Assembly (NCBI GenBank): GCA_910579835.1 | Contig: CAJTWQ010000014.1 | Coordinates: forward strand, 1-37,835 | Reading direction: 5' to 3' | DNA from: an uncultured Ruminococcus sp. | GTDB lineage: Bacteria; Bacillota; Clostridia; Oscillospirales; Ruminococcaceae | DNA: 37,835 bases | Shown: piece by piece, positions 7,165-15,333 of the stretch | Layout: every line of letters begins with the position of its first letter | Numbering within the stretch: position 1 is the first letter of the stretch | Made by a program: the position numbers and the translations under genes | Notes under the pieces: generated by a model | Database searches by the model: none | What the model saw: only the letters and a program-made list of their open reading frames with translations | Told to the model about the DNA's origin: nothing

Positions 7165-7938
7165 TCAATCGTCCCAGCTTGGATTCATATTCGATGAAAG
7201 CAGCGTATAATAGCGCAAAATTTTTGTAGCGTCAGATCCGTTCAGAATACCGTCCCTGTTTACATCGGCCGCAAAATTACAGTAAGTATCAAAATTTCCT
7301 TCCATATTAGAGGAAAGAAGCGTGTACTCTCTCAGTGCCGTTGTTGCATCCGAGCCCGTAATAATTCCGTCGCAGTTTACGTCTCCCAACATAAGACCTA
7401 AATGCAGGGTATATTCCTTTAAATGTGTATAATCTCCGGCATCGCCGCCAAAATCATTTTCGCCTGTAAGCTCTGCCGGGATTACGGCAAAGTCATCAGC
7501 AGCAGTAAAGGTATATACAAGATCCGTAAAGCTTTTGGGGTTATCGTTGGGATCAGGAACGGTAAATGTATCGGTTACCTCTCCCGTTCTGCTGTAATTT
7601 CCGCCCGTAAAAGCAATTCTGAGGTCATAATTACGGAAGTCGTCCTCCGTATTGTCCCTGCCCTCAATATCGAAAACAGCTTCTTCAGAACCTCCTGCAA
7701 TATCGCAGCTGTAATAGGGAAGATTTTCTCCCTCTGGAGAGTCAAAGGTGATCTCTACATGAGCGGTGACATTTTCGGGAAGAGAAATTATTACCTTTCC
7801 GTTTACATCATTGGGATTAAACTCGCTGTAAATGGGCTGATAATCAGATGGAGCTTCTCCGGCGGCTGTGACTGTTCCCATAGGAATAACCGCAATTATC
7901 GTTGCAGCAAACAGCGCTGCCGTTCTGTTTATTTTCAT
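7165..7938 (-). CDS. Secreted dockerin-containing protein (257 aa)
   Basis: Signal peptide in residues 1-27 (cut near TVTAA), an unassigned beta-rich N-terminal domain (about 30-180), and a C-terminal dockerin (about 185-257). The dockerin has two calcium-loop repeats, GDVNCDGIITGSDATTALR and ADVNRDGILNGSDATKILR, each followed by YTLLSSNM. The near-identical repeats are typical of cohesin-binding dockerins in ruminococci. No catalytic domain is visible, so this may be an adaptor or structural subunit. The ATG at 7938 is preferred over an in-frame GTG at 7947, because GAGTGAT sits 6 bases before it. Co-transcribed with the DHHW gene, 23 bases after its stop. Confidence 0.9.
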   Translation of the reverse strand: MKINRTAALFAATIIAVIPMGTVTAAGEAPSDYQPIYSEFNPNDVNGKVIISLPENVTAHVEITFDSPEGENLPYYSCDIAGGSEEAVFDIEGRDNTEDDFRNYDLRIAFTGGNYSRTGEVTDTFTVPDPNDNPKSFTDLVYTFTAADDFAVIPAELTGENDFGGDAGDYTHLKEYTLHLGLMLGDVNCDGIITGSDATTALREYTLLSSNMEGNFDTYCNFAADVNRDGILNGSDATKILRYYTLLSSNMNPSWDD

Positions 7939-7961
7939 ATTTATCACTCTTTTCTTTTCTG

Positions 7962-9365
7962 TTAGGATTTGGCTGCATACTGGGCTGAAACAGCTTTATC
8001 TCCACTGACAGCCGTTATTATAATATTATCTGTCTGCTCTGCATCGGCAGGAAGATACAGTGAAAATCCCCTGTCGCTGCTCTCACCCTCACGGTCAAGA
8101 AGCTTGGCCTCAAAGCAGTTAAAAGCTCTGAAACTTCTTCCACCGCAGGAAACATATATATCCGTAAAGCTGCCGCTGAAAAATTCTTCCGGCAGTTCAC
8201 CAAAAATATGAGTCATTCCGCCGTTTATTTCGGTTTTTACGATTATATTCTCACCAACGTACTGAGACGGTGTTATTCCGTTCAAATCGGCTTCCGGAGC
8301 TGCCATGATCGGCGCATACATCTGCAGATCCCCAAGATTGCGTTCTACGATTTCAATGATAACGGAGCCGCCATTAACGGTATACAGCTCATATGGAACG
8401 AAACGTGAAAATTCAGAGCTTCCAAAGCATTCGGCCATATACGGCAAAATAGCTTCTCCGTAGGAGTCGCGAAACATTTTCAGAGTTCCCTCTTTGCCGC
8501 CGCAGACGGTTCTTATAGTCATATCGTCAAGACGCCGAAAGGCTCCACGGTAACTGTATGTGAACTGATAGTCGTTGTAGACCTGAGTATCTTTGGCGTC
8601 CTCGGCGGGATATAGCATAGCGGCAAGATCTCCGAGACGATCGTTTGTTTTTGTATACCACGACGTTCCGGCAGGGCAGACGCTTTTGTTCAGAGCAGCC
8701 ATAAGACATGCATGACCAGCATACGCTCCCATATTATTCCAGTGTGTATCCGTTTTATGATACAGCGGAATACCGGAGTTTGTATTTTTCAGCGTTTCTT
8801 TCATGTCCACCCAGTAGCTGCGGCTGCTAAGAGCATACGCCAGTCTTTCATAATTTCCGGGCCGACCGCTTTCCACATAATGGGATGGCATATACTGAGG
8901 ATAGACGGAATTTTTATTTGGAGCTATGGTAAAGATGAACTGTGCGTTCCGTTCGGTACAGTAATCATATATCATATCGAGATTGTGACTGATATTCGAT
9001 ATAGCCCGGTCACTGAGGGTATTAATGTGCAGATAGTCGTCGAGTGTCTCCCCGTAATACAGCCAACCGTCTTTTCCGGCTATAACGTTTTTGTTCGGCG
9101 ACGTACCGAAAACGGCGGTTTTGATTCGTCCGTCGGCGGTTACAAGCTGCTGGCGAAATGCAAAATGATCAGAAAAATAATTTTCAAAATCTTCAAAATA
9201 ATCGAAATTAAGCTTTCCGTCCTCATTAATAAGCTTTGGGGCTTCCGCAAGATTTCTTTTTTCCTTATCTGAATCTGCCTTTGCAAATGGCATAAGAGCT
9301 GAGGGGACAAGGCACATTCCTATAAATGCAGCAGAATACAAAGTATAGAGCATATTTTTCTTCAT
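7962..9365 (-). CDS. AlgX/AlgJ-like SGNH-fold protein (DHHW family)
   Basis: 467 residues with one N-terminal membrane helix or signal (residues about 5-28). The extracellular domain has the family landmarks: GKDGWLYYGE near 97, the D206-T-H208-W209 motif in KTDTHWNNMGA, and D300-S301 in MFRDSYGEA, giving a candidate Ser/Asp/His active site. Relatives work with MBOAT proteins to move acetyl groups onto polysaccharides outside the membrane (alginate, cell wall polymers). The start at 9365 is set by GGAGGC; that SD overlaps the stop of the MBOAT gene, so translation is likely coupled. The acceptor polymer is unknown. Confidence 0.9.
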   Translation of the reverse strand: MKKNMLYTLYSAAFIGMCLVPSALMPFAKADSDKEKRNLAEAPKLINEDGKLNFDYFEDFENYFSDHFAFRQQLVTADGRIKTAVFGTSPNKNVIAGKDGWLYYGETLDDYLHINTLSDRAISNISHNLDMIYDYCTERNAQFIFTIAPNKNSVYPQYMPSHYVESGRPGNYERLAYALSSRSYWVDMKETLKNTNSGIPLYHKTDTHWNNMGAYAGHACLMAALNKSVCPAGTSWYTKTNDRLGDLAAMLYPAEDAKDTQVYNDYQFTYSYRGAFRRLDDMTIRTVCGGKEGTLKMFRDSYGEAILPYMAECFGSSEFSRFVPYELYTVNGGSVIIEIVERNLGDLQMYAPIMAAPEADLNGITPSQYVGENIIVKTEINGGMTHIFGELPEEFFSGSFTDIYVSCGGRSFRAFNCFEAKLLDREGESSDRGFSLYLPADAEQTDNIIITAVSGDKAVSAQYAAKS

Positions 9366-9376
9366 GATGCCGCCTC

Positions 9377-10789
9377 CTAAAACCTGAAATAGATAAAGGG
9401 ATTGTAAGATGATGATGAAAGCGTGACAATGCACAGAGCCAGGAGAAGCAGCGAAACAACATAGGAAACCGTTTCGGCAGCTCCGATAGCCTTGGCAGAG
9501 CCGGAATTTTTTAGTTTTTCCGCTCCGCTTCTGATAATCGGCATTGAAAAGACAAATGCCAGTCCCAGCATCATCAGGTACATCGGTGTAAGCTGACTCA
9601 TGAACAAAGTATGTCCCACTCTGCCGAAGTCCGGAATGAACATTTTTCCGATAAAACGGCAGGCTGTGCCAAGATTTTCCGCACGGAAGAATACAAAAGC
9701 GATTATCGTTACGAATAATGTATAGAAATGCCTGAAAAACCTTGGAAGCTTCTGAATATTGATAATCTTTGCCGATTCAAGCAGCAGAAACATTCCGTTA
9801 AGCAGGCCCCAGACAATGAAATTGAGACTTGCCCCGTGCCAGAGACCGGTGCAGAAGAATACGATTATTCTGTTTGCCGCCGTCCGGAATTTTCCCTTTC
9901 TGTTGCCTCCCAGGGGAATATAGAGATATTCCTTGAACCATGTGGACACTGAAATATGCCATCTGCGCCAGAACTCCTGAACGCTCTGAGAAATATACGG
10001 ATAATTGAAATTCTCTCTGAAATCGAAGCCGAACATTGCTCCGAGACCGATCGCCATATCGCTGTAACCGCTGAAATCAAAGTATATCTGGAAAAGATAT
10101 GAAACGGCTCCCAGCCATGCAAGCGGAAGCGTCAGTTCCGCAGTATTCAGGCTGTAAACATAATCGGCAGCAAGAGCCATTGTATTGGCAATAAGAAGTT
10201 TTTTTGAGAGCCCTGTTACGAACCGCCTAATGCCTTGCGCCGTGCGTTCCGGAGTACATTTCCGATTGTCGATCTGATGCGCAAAATCGTAGTATTTTAC
10301 TATAGGCCCCGCTACAAGCTGCGGGAAGAATGTTATGTACAGCGCAAGCTTGTAAAGATTTCTCTGGATATACCTCGGATTCTTGTAGGAATCAATAACG
10401 TAGGACATTGCCTGAAAGGTATAGAAAGATATTCCTATAGGCAGAGCTATATCCGGCACAGATACGCTGACTAAAGGCAGCCTGTTCAGCAGCTCTGCCC
10501 CAAAGCCCGCGTACTTGAATATGCCAAGCATGAGAAGATTAGAGATCACTGCAAGCGCCAGCATGGATCTGCGTATTTTACTGCGCTGTTTCATTGCCAG
10601 ACCGAAGATATAGTTCATGAAAATAGATATTATCATAAGTATAACGGCCTTGGGCTCTCCATAGGTGTAGAATGCAATACTGAAAACAAGCAGCAGGACG
10701 TTTTTGGCTGTGACAGTCGGAATGATTCTATAGAGAATATATACTGACGTCAGAAAAATAAAAAGGAATACGGGACTGCTGAAAACCAA
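9377..10789 (-). CDS. MBOAT family membrane O-acyltransferase
   Basis: 470 residues with about ten membrane helices. Core motifs are present: FWRRWHIS (273-280), YLYIPLGGN and the catalytic histidine in LWHGAS (H318). The protein is closest in outline to DltB/AlgI/PatA-type transporters, which pass acyl groups through the membrane to an extracellular acceptor. The DHHW gene follows after 11 bases, the usual partner order (AlgI with AlgJ/AlgX). No dltA, dltC or dltD homologue is nearby, so polysaccharide O-acetylation is more likely than teichoic acid alanylation. The acceptor is not identified. Confidence 0.93.
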   Translation of the reverse strand: MVFSSPVFLFIFLTSVYILYRIIPTVTAKNVLLLVFSIAFYTYGEPKAVILMIISIFMNYIFGLAMKQRSKIRRSMLALAVISNLLMLGIFKYAGFGAELLNRLPLVSVSVPDIALPIGISFYTFQAMSYVIDSYKNPRYIQRNLYKLALYITFFPQLVAGPIVKYYDFAHQIDNRKCTPERTAQGIRRFVTGLSKKLLIANTMALAADYVYSLNTAELTLPLAWLGAVSYLFQIYFDFSGYSDMAIGLGAMFGFDFRENFNYPYISQSVQEFWRRWHISVSTWFKEYLYIPLGGNRKGKFRTAANRIIVFFCTGLWHGASLNFIVWGLLNGMFLLLESAKIINIQKLPRFFRHFYTLFVTIIAFVFFRAENLGTACRFIGKMFIPDFGRVGHTLFMSQLTPMYLMMLGLAFVFSMPIIRSGAEKLKNSGSAKAIGAAETVSYVVSLLLLALCIVTLSSSSYNPFIYFRF

Positions 10790-10801
10790 GACAGACCCTC
10801 C

Positions 10802-11593
10802 TTATACGGCTATATAATACTCAATGCAGGTTACAGAGTCGCCGCTGTAATATATGCTCAGTTCCTTGCTGCCGCTGATATAGGAGACGAATCCGCCGAG
10901 GTCTTCGCCAGCACCGTAAGCAGCTTCAACATCAGCTCTTGTACTGCCAACGGCAATTCCCTCCGCTGTGGGGAAACCTGCGCTGTTTATCAAAATATGA
11001 AAAATGCGTTCTGTACCACCGTCAACATAGCATTCTATCTCAATATCACTGCATTTGTATGTCACAACGTCATAGCCTCCGGCTGTACAGGCTGCACCTC
11101 CTCCTTTAGTAAACTGAAGAGGAAGCGCAGAAATATAAGCCGAAACATCCGACTGGAGACTGTCATAATTGAATTCTACATTCTGTACCGGCGGATCTGT
11201 CGGCGGTTCCGTCGGCGGATCATCAGCAGGCGGCGCGGTGGGCTCCGGTTCCTGCGGTGCTGGAGTTCCCGGATCGTCGGAGGGCGGATCCGGGGCATTC
11301 GGATCGGGATCTGCGTTATGCGGAGCTGCCGTTGTCGGGATCTCGCCGTCCGATTTAGCGTTATATCCCTTTTTAGTTGTAGTTGCGCTTCCTTTGCTGC
11401 CGGATGTAGTAGTGACCGAAGTTGTCACAGATTTCGAATCATCTTCCGAAGCCACGGTCGTTTCAACTTCACTGGTCGATGTATTGATATCAAGAGCTAC
11501 GTCAGAGCTTTCCTTTTCTACTTTTCCGCAGGCAGCCGCAGAAACTGTAAGAAGTATGGCTGCTGAAATAAATGCTGCTTTTTTTGAATTCAT
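10802..11593 (-). CDS. Lipoprotein with Thr/Pro-rich stalk (263 aa)
   Basis: The start is taken at the ATG 11593, 5 codons inside the longest frame, because GGAGG lies just upstream. Residues 1-22 end in SAAAC, a lipobox. A Ser/Thr-rich stretch and then a long Pro/Asp/Glu linker (residues about 90-140, PPTEPPTDPPV type) lead to a C-terminal domain of about 115 residues. It contains GIAVGSTRADVEAAYG, a pattern seen in small periplasm-facing lipoprotein domains of the BLIP/SmpA-like kind. The domain probably sits in the wall, held on a stalk. Second gene of the envelope operon. Confidence 0.8.
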   Translation of the reverse strand: MNSKKAAFISAAILLTVSAAACGKVEKESSDVALDINTSTSEVETTVASEDDSKSVTTSVTTTSGSKGSATTTKKGYNAKSDGEIPTTAAPHNADPDPNAPDPPSDDPGTPAPQEPEPTAPPADDPPTEPPTDPPVQNVEFNYDSLQSDVSAYISALPLQFTKGGGAACTAGGYDVVTYKCSDIEIECYVDGGTERIFHILINSAGFPTAEGIAVGSTRADVEAAYGAGEDLGGFVSYISGSKELSIYYSGDSVTCIEYYIAV

Positions 11594-11608
11594 ATTAAAA
11601 ACCTCCAA

Positions 11609-13471
11609 TTACTTTCTGAAGTCAGGATTTACGTACTGTTTCCAAGTATATGTCAGTGATTGCAGATATGCGTCGGTAACATTGGCAAAACCGTTGCAGG
11701 TATCATAGTTTGTCCATACACCGTTGATATAAACCTGATTCCAGTAATGATCGCCCGTACCCGTGCCCGTGCCGTATACGACTCTTGAGCGTAGACCTGC
11801 TTCCTGGAAAAGCAGATCGGTAATGGCGGCAAAATAGTAGCAGACAACATTCCTGTTGTTCATTGCATAGTTGGCAAAATAGCTCCATCCTATCGCCTGA
11901 ATCTGCGCAAGAGTTCTGGTAGATTCCATATAGCTGTATCTGTTATGGCTTCTTACATAATTAAATATGGCATCGGGAGTTTTGCCTATAGTTGCTATAA
12001 TTGCCGCGCCTTTTCTCTGAACATCCGAAATTGGCGTAGCTACACCGTCGCCGCCTATATTATATTCCCCTATACGGATGCTGACAGCCATTTTTCCGTT
12101 ATCGTAGAAGTAATATTTCTTTCCTCCTATAGTCTGCCAGCCGTATGCCATTTTTCCGTCTTCATTAAAGAAGTATGTGCCGTCGTCAAGCTTTTGAAAG
12201 CCTGTCTGTACTGAACCGTCTTCGGCAAGATAATATTTGCTGCCGTCAATAATCTGGCGGCCGGTAAGCATAACGCATTCGCTGTTAAAATAATATTTCT
12301 TGCCGCTTATGGACGCCCAGCCTTTCGCGGCAGTTCCGTCGGTAGTAAAAAAGTATTTCTTTCCATCTATAGTCTGCCACCCAAGCTGCATAACGCCGGT
12401 ATTGCTGAAGAAATATTTGCTGTCTTCAATGGTCTGTAAACCGGTAAGAGCCGCACCGTCCTCTCCGAAGCAATATTTATCTCCATTGATAATATAGCGA
12501 CCAGTAATCATAATTCCATCGCTGCCGAAGTAGTATGTCTTGCCGTCAATTAATGTAAGAGTCGTCGCGGCGGAATGATCCTCCCCAAAATAGTACATAT
12601 CGCTGCCTATAGCTTTCCATCCGGATACAGCAGAACCGTCGTCTTCATTAAAATAGTAAATTTTATCTGAAACTGTCTGAACGCCTGTAAGCATTTCGCA
12701 GTTTTCGTCAAAGCAGTAAAGTTCATCGTCTATTGTGAAAAGACCGGTCATGAGGATACCGTCCTCGCCAGCGTAGTATTTTTGTCCCTCTGATTCCTGC
12801 CAGCCATATAGAAGTTTTCCGTTGTCGAAACCATACTTCATTCCATCTATATCTGCAATTCCGTTGATAACTGAACCGTCGTTGTTTATGTAATAAAGCT
12901 GACCCGAAACATTCTGCCATCCGATTCCTACTGTTCCGTCAGATTCAATATTGTAAGGAACACCATTGATTACAGCATCCTCTGTCTGCACTTTTCCGTC
13001 ATCATTAATATAAATGCATTCACCGTCATATGTAGTAAACCCGGTTTCCGTCACAACAGAACCATATCCGTCAGCAATATAAATATTATTATCGCTGTCG
13101 GTGAATTTTCCGGACGCTTTGCCTGTGCCGGGATCGACATAATATTTACGGCCGCAGTAGTCGATCCAACCTGTAATGGACTTTCCTGTTTCCGGATCGA
13201 AATAGCATCTCTGACCGTTGAGCGTACGCCATCCTGTTTTAAGAACACCGTTGTCAGAGAAAAGATAATATTGACCGTCAATGAGCTGTTCTCCTGTAAC
13301 GTATTGACCATCGCTGTCATAGTAGAAGATTCTTCCGTTGCTGTCAGTATTCCATTCAGAGACCGGAGATGCTGAATTTATGTCCGCCGCCGATGCCGAC
13401 AGAGGAAACGCCGCACATAGGCCAAGAGTTGAAATAATCGGACAGAGCAGGATTTTTCTTTGTTTTTTCAT
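11609..13471 (-). CDS. Secreted cell-wall-binding-repeat protein with C-terminal transglutaminase-like domain
   Basis: 620 residues. Signal peptide 1-28 (cut after SASA). Residues about 40-470 are roughly twenty aromatic repeats of about 20 residues (GWQTIDGKKYFFTTDG type), the cell wall/choline-binding repeat family that forms an elongated beta-solenoid. Residues about 480-620 are a transglutaminase-like fold with a full triad: Cys544 (NVVCYYFA), His575 (GDHYWNQV) and Asp590 (NYDTCN). Such domains act as proteases or cross-linking enzymes. It is the first gene of the six-gene operon, behind a leader of about 137 nt. The substrate is unknown. Confidence 0.92.
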   Translation of the reverse strand: MKKQRKILLCPIISTLGLCAAFPLSASAADINSASPVSEWNTDSNGRIFYYDSDGQYVTGEQLIDGQYYLFSDNGVLKTGWRTLNGQRCYFDPETGKSITGWIDYCGRKYYVDPGTGKASGKFTDSDNNIYIADGYGSVVTETGFTTYDGECIYINDDGKVQTEDAVINGVPYNIESDGTVGIGWQNVSGQLYYINNDGSVINGIADIDGMKYGFDNGKLLYGWQESEGQKYYAGEDGILMTGLFTIDDELYCFDENCEMLTGVQTVSDKIYYFNEDDGSAVSGWKAIGSDMYYFGEDHSAATTLTLIDGKTYYFGSDGIMITGRYIINGDKYCFGEDGAALTGLQTIEDSKYFFSNTGVMQLGWQTIDGKKYFFTTDGTAAKGWASISGKKYYFNSECVMLTGRQIIDGSKYYLAEDGSVQTGFQKLDDGTYFFNEDGKMAYGWQTIGGKKYYFYDNGKMAVSIRIGEYNIGGDGVATPISDVQRKGAAIIATIGKTPDAIFNYVRSHNRYSYMESTRTLAQIQAIGWSYFANYAMNNRNVVCYYFAAITDLLFQEAGLRSRVVYGTGTGTGDHYWNQVYINGVWTNYDTCNGFANVTDAYLQSLTYTWKQYVNPDFRK

Positions 13472-13506
13472 ATTCTATCTCCTTTTTATTTATAATCTTT
13501 AAAATA

Positions 13507-13549
13507 AGCGGTATGACTTTCAAAAAAATAACAGTCGTATTAAACCGCT
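13507..13549 (-). promoter_or_regulatory. Leader hairpin of the envelope operon
   Basis: AGCGGT plus ATGACT (13507-13518) pairs with AGTCGT (13533-13538) and ACCGCT (13544-13549), a 12-bp stem with one G-T pair and a 5-base bulge. It lies within the transcribed leader between promoter and start codon. There is no T-run after it in the minus direction, so it is not a plain terminator. Confidence 0.55.
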
Positions 13550-13614
13550 CTATAAATACAACATAATGCAGACATCAGTTGTGACACACAGGTTTCCTAA
13601 TCCTATATAAAATT

Positions 13615-13643
13615 ATTATATCAAAAAATATCGTTTACTGCAA
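13615..13643 (-). promoter_or_regulatory. Promoter of the envelope operon, extended -10
   Basis: Minus strand TTGCAG (13638-13643), 17-base spacer, TATAAT (13615-13620) preceded by TGA, an extended -10. Transcription would begin near 13608. The stretch 13650-13850 holds no gene I can support. Confidence 0.75.
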
Positions 13644-13853
13644 CTGTTTTTTTAAATTTTTGCAATATTTTTGCGTAGAGTCTAAATCGTGTGTATGTTT
13701 AAGAAGTATTTTGTCATTTTTATAAAGTATTATGAAAATCTTACCTTTGCTTATGGAATAAAAAATATTTTTGTAAAAAGTGCTTATATTTCGCCATTAA
13801 TTATCAAATTCATTATCGTATTATACAAACTTATTTTTTTTGAAATAAATCTA

Positions 13854-13882
13854 TTGACTTTGCCGAAGATTTGTTGTATAAT
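13854..13882 (+). promoter_or_regulatory. Promoter of the tRNA-Met/tRNA-Glu unit
   Basis: TTGACT (13854-13859), 17-base spacer, TATAAT (13877-13882), ending 19 bases before the first tRNA. Confidence 0.88.
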
Positions 13883-13901
13883 AAATAAGCATTATGAATG
13901 C

Positions 13902-13978
13902 GGCGGCATAGCTCAGTTGGCTAGAGTACTCGGTTCATACCCGATTGGTCGTTGGTTCAAATCCTACTGCCGCTACCA
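13902..13978 (+). tRNA. tRNA-Met (CAT), elongator type
   Basis: 77 nt with encoded CCA. Acceptor GGCGGCA pairs with TGCCGCT, anticodon CAT at 13936-13938 in loop TTCATAC, T-loop TTCAAAT. The acceptor does not have the C1-A72 style of an initiator. Two internal pairs are broken: C27-T43 in the anticodon stem and T51-T63 in the T stem. Could alternatively be a tRNA-Ile2 read by lysidine. Confidence 0.88.
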
Positions 13979-13981
13979 TAT

Positions 13982-14056
13982 GGCCCGTTGGTCAAGAGGT
14001 TAAGACATCGCCCTTTCACGGCGGAATCATGGGTTCAATTCCCGTACGGGTCACCA
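13982..14056 (+). tRNA. tRNA-Glu (TTC)
   Basis: 75 nt with encoded CCA, three bases after tRNA-Met. Acceptor GGCCCGT pairs with ACGGGTC; anticodon TTC at 14015-14017 in loop CTTTCAC; T-loop TTCAATT. The integrase remnant just downstream suggests its 3' end may have served as an attachment site. Confidence 0.93.
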
Positions 14057-14065
14057 CAACATAGG

Positions 14066-14108
14066 CTCTCAAATGACGATATTTCGCCATTTGAGAGTTT
14101 TCTTTTTA
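14066..14108 (+). terminator. Terminator after the tRNA genes
   Basis: CTCTCAAATG (14066-14075), 12-base loop, CATTTGAGAG (14088-14097), then TTTTCTTTTT. Confidence 0.88.
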
Positions 14109-14140
14109 TCCATACAAGGCTTCTGTCCTTTACTTGTCCT

Positions 14141-14655
14141 TTATACGGCTTTAGGCTGTCCTTTGGTATCATCGGACTTGTGAAAGTCGAGTACCGAAGC
14201 GATTGCTTCACCAGCTCTCGCCTGAGCCTGCCCGAATACATGACAGTAGATAGAAGTCGTGGTTGTTATCGTCGAGTGACCTAACGCTCCTGATACGGCG
14301 GCTGCATCCACGCCCTTGTTGATAAGGGCAGAAGCATAAAAATGTCGCAGGGAGTGAATGTCACAGAAACGGAAATTGTTTTCTTCACAGAATTCCCTGA
14401 GCCAGAAATACGGTGTGTTATTGTTCATCGGTTCACCGTTCCACTTAACGAAAAGGCGGTCATAGTCCACCCATTTCGTGCCGAGCCTTTCACGTTCTGT
14501 GTCCTGCTCGTTCTTGTACTCACGGAGCATATCCATAACGCACTGAGGAAATTTCAAGGAACGCTGAGACTTCTTCGTTTTTGTGGTGTCGGTGTAGATA
14601 CCCTTTTCAGCACACGCTTTGAGCGTTTTGTCTTTGTAGTATCTGTGTATGTGCC
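14141..14655 (-). pseudogene. Truncated tyrosine recombinase / integrase (C-terminal catalytic part)
   Basis: About 150 residues of the catalytic domain are intact: GIYTDTTKTKKSQRSLKFP, then HSLRHFYAS (the H-x-x-R box), ALGHSTITTTTSIYCH with the LGH and the tyrosine, and a typical end. The N-terminal DNA-binding domains and the first catalytic arginine are missing. Immediately upstream, in another frame, an older copy of the same segment (GTYTDTTKTKRSK, 14603-14655) sits next to 14550-14602, so the remnant looks like a junction between two related integrase genes. It lies beside tRNA-Glu, as integrases of tRNA-targeting elements do. Confidence 0.85.
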
Positions 14656-14667
14656 ACGCTTGGACGT

Positions 14668-14889
14668 ATGATGACGATGTGCGCAGTTGTTTTGGAAACC
14701 GGAAACAGGCAGCTTCTTGTCCGTGACAGCAAAACAGATCAGGAGATTGCTGTAAATACACGATGTAACTGCAACTTTCGTGTTGGCGACAGAGTAATAA
14801 TAATTCACAGCGGCGCAATGACTATGAGTATTCCACCGCAGATAAGTGCGATACGAATACGAAAAGCGCCATTTAATATTTGTTTTTAA
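14668..14889 (+). CDS. Small conserved-looking protein (up to 73 aa), probable remnant
   Basis: The frame reads MCAVVLETGNRQLLVRD, then RVGDRVIIIHSGAMTMS and IPPQISAIRIR, with the hydrophobic/charged alternation of a small beta-barrel (OB-like) protein; I recall similar short proteins in Ruminococcaceae but cannot name the family. There is no good SD before its ATGs (14668, 14671, 14677), and the last residues (KAPFNICF) look like run-off into unrelated sequence. It is antisense to nonsense sequence upstream of the integrase remnant, so it is the better candidate on this stretch. Confidence 0.5.
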   Translation: MMTMCAVVLETGNRQLLVRDSKTDQEIAVNTRCNCNFRVGDRVIIIHSGAMTMSIPPQISAIRIRKAPFNICF

Positions 14890-14897
14890 ATATATGT

Positions 14898-14937
14898 AAA
14901 AGTCCGTTTCTTTTAATTATCAAAGACGGACTTTTTT
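14898..14937. terminator. Terminator-like hairpin
   Basis: AAAAGTCCGT (14898-14907) pairs with ACGGACTTTT (14925-14934), extended by an inner CTTT/AAAG, and is followed by TTTTTT on plus. It separates the small ORF from the next fragment. Confidence 0.75.
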
Positions 14938-14957
14938 GCACTCCGGAGGTGAAAAAA

Positions 14958-15173
14958 GTGCCATATATCCCATTTACAGAAGAACAAAAAATAACGGCAA
15001 ACAGCGTAGAATTGGCAGATTTCCTGCGTATGAGAGGTGAAAAACTCGAACGCGCAGGACGTGAATACAAACTAATTTATTACGACAACTCAGGGAAGCA
15101 TGACAGTATACAAGTACATAGTTCTGCCGAAATAAAAGTAGCAGATACTAAAGTCAAAAAGAAAATTGAATGA
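14958..15173 (+). pseudogene. Truncated DUF3991/Toprim primase-like N-terminus
   Basis: GTG start at 14958 behind a perfect GGAGGTG. PYIPFTEEQKITANSVELAD, then FLRMRGEKLERAGREYKLIY match the beginning of the DUF3991/Toprim (primase-like) proteins of Firmicute conjugative elements, which usually have several hundred residues. After about residue 52 (GKHDSI) the frame leaves the family and ends at 15173 in a Lys-rich tail, so it is a 3' truncated gene. Confidence 0.6.
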
Positions 15174-15240
15174 AATCTGAAAGTATAGATAAAATCGTGA
15201 GATTTATCGAATATTAAAATCCTATTTGGAAAGTAAGTCA

Positions 15241-15333
15241 AATTGATGGAACGCCGAGTGCGGGGAAAGCCCGCACGCTCGGTGTGAGGCGGAGGAAAAG
15301 ACGGAGATTGCATCAAAGTTTTACCTATCGCCA
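15241..15333 (+). ncRNA. 3' end relic of a group II intron (domains V and VI)
   Basis: Domain V is recognisable at 15251-15285: ACGCCGAG (15251-15258) pairs with CTCGGTGT (15278-15285), an inner stem TGCGGG/CCCGCA is capped by GAAAG, and CG forms the bulge. The triad-position bases read CGC, as in some bacterial introns. The domain VI region and a TTACCTATCGCCAT-like 3' end follow, up to about 15333. The 5' domains and the reverse transcriptase gene are absent. The domain is 35 rather than 34 bases (one extra in the loop), so the catalytic core is probably dead. Confidence 0.7.

Noticed and set aside
11169..11708. Long Gly/Ser-rich and Arg-rich plus-strand frames across 10997-11708
   Set aside because: They are the complement of the Pro/Thr-rich linker and lipoprotein signal of the minus-strand gene.
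13689..14003. A 104-codon plus frame before and through tRNA-Met
   Set aside because: It has no SD, runs through the tRNA promoter and tRNA gene, and its composition is that of AT-rich intergenic DNA.
15241..15333. Reading the GC-rich hairpin as a Rho-independent terminator
   Set aside because: There is no T-run, and the stem arrangement and flanking sequence fit domain V and VI of a group II intron better.
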